Source: an uncultured Pelagibacteraceae bacterium (lineage in GTDB: Bacteria > Pseudomonadota > Alphaproteobacteria > Pelagibacterales > Pelagibacteraceae). From it: DNA of 40,759 nucleotides. Both the position numbers and the translations under genes were made by a program. The stretch lies in NCBI GenBank assembly GCA_902604055.1, contig CACKXA010000006.1, positions 1 to 40,759 on the forward strand, in the 5' to 3' direction. Below the pieces are notes generated by a model. It saw only the letters and a list, made by a program, of their open reading frames with translations, did no database searches and had not been told where the DNA came from. Below, piece after piece: positions 40,379-40,759 of this stretch. Numbering within the stretch: the stretch's first letter is position 1; every line of letters begins with the position of its first letter.

Positions 40379-40759
40379 TTAATGTTTTTTTTAGATGATA
40401 CAATATAGCTAGCTCCTTTATTTATAGCTTTTGTAATAAATTGATTTCCATCATTATTTTTTCCCTCGATCGCCAAAAATAAATTGTTTTTTTTAATCTC
40501 TCTTGAGTCCATCGCAAGACCATCGCTCTTGTAAAATTTTTTATTTTTAATAATCTTATTGATTATTTTCGAATTAAATAAAAATGCTTGTTTTTTTTTG
40601 GTAATAATTTTTTTTCTTACTTTTATATTATTGATTATCTTTTTATCCGATATGAATAGAATTTTATTTCCGTAATCTTGAAAACTTTCATGTCCTTTCC
40701 CAGCAACAAGAATTATCTCATTAGGTTCTGCATTTATTATAGCTTTTTTTATAGCCTTA
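40363..40759 (-). CDS. murE: MurE C-terminus fused to MurF N-terminal domain (partial)
   Basis: The frame is open from the window edge to TAA at 40363-40365. First comes the end of MurE (EIILVAGKGHESFQDYG, the conserved GKGHE motif). Without any stop this continues through a Lys-rich linker into the MurF N-terminal domain: SDGLAMDSREIKKNNLFLAI, then EGKNNDGNQFITKAINKGAS. This indicates a MurE-MurF fusion. The frame then hits the A11 run and stops, while MurF continues in the next frame. MurE adds the third stem-peptide residue (diaminopimelate in most Gram-negatives), MurF the D-Ala-D-Ala. Confidence 0.75.
   Translation of the reverse strand, partial: KAIKKAIINAEPNEIILVAGKGHESFQDYGNKILFISDKKIINNIKVRKKIITKKKQAFLFNSKIINKIIKNKKFYKSDGLAMDSREIKKNNLFLAIEGKNNDGNQFITKAINKGASYIVSSKKNIKQKKK
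40366..40376 (-). other. eleven-A homopolymer where the murEF frame breaks
   Basis: On the coding (minus) strand C is followed by eleven A and then TAATT. One extra A, or a -1 ribosomal shift on A-AAA-AAA, would join the upstream MurE/MurF-N frame to the downstream MurF frame without a stop. Confidence 0.8.

Overview
The window looks like a piece of a streamlined, very AT-rich alphaproteobacterial chromosome of the SAR11 / Pelagibacterales type. This rests on the gene families and their order, spacers often below 20 bp, many 1-20 bp overlaps, a permuted two-piece alphaproteobacterial tmRNA, and A/T homopolymers inside genes. The taxon is an inference from gene content; no rRNA is present.

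Region 1 (1-13273) is core genome, mostly on the minus strand. In transcription order it holds hflK-hflC-DUF2065-degP-miaA (membrane proteolysis control, periplasmic quality control, tRNA modification), then ilvB-ilvN-ilvC and leuA (branched-chain amino acid synthesis), then mreB-mreC and the first codons of mreD (cell shape). mrp is divergent from hflK and converges on thyX, with overlapping 3' ends.

Region 2 (about 13300-17170) is the accessory part. A permuted ssrA (tmRNA) gene has its acceptor piece first, a 12-nt spacer, then the tag-encoding piece (tag ANESYALAA). The last 19 bases of the tag-encoding piece, CCTGGCAACAGAACGCCCC, recur exactly three more times downstream in the same orientation. 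The four copies delimit three segments: (i) a 201-bp unit holding a single 55-aa membrane peptide gene; (ii) a 2.6-kb unit with two orphan minus-strand genes divergent from an HNH nuclease gene and a HEAT-repeat/DNA methyltransferase gene (a putative restriction-modification pair); (iii) a 0.75-kb unit with a 15-codon remnant of a monooxygenase-like gene and sodB. No integrase is present. I read this as serial integration at the non-tRNA-like 3' end of a permuted tmRNA gene, leaving a cassette-like array.

Region 3 (17174-28540) holds a GT-C glycosyltransferase in a tightly overlapping set with a 26-aa membrane peptide and a MazG-like pyrophosphohydrolase, then fumC, an AsmA-like protein, uvrD-pepP, ligA and bamD.

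Region 4 (28587-40759) is the division and cell-wall cluster, all on the minus strand: murE/murF - mraY - murD - ftsW - murG - murC - murB - ddl - ftsQ - ftsA - lpxC, leading into bamD. ftsZ is not in its usual place after ftsA. MurE and MurF appear to be fused in one frame, but that frame is broken at a run of eleven A within the MurF part, so sequencing error, slippage rescue or a real mutation must be told apart.
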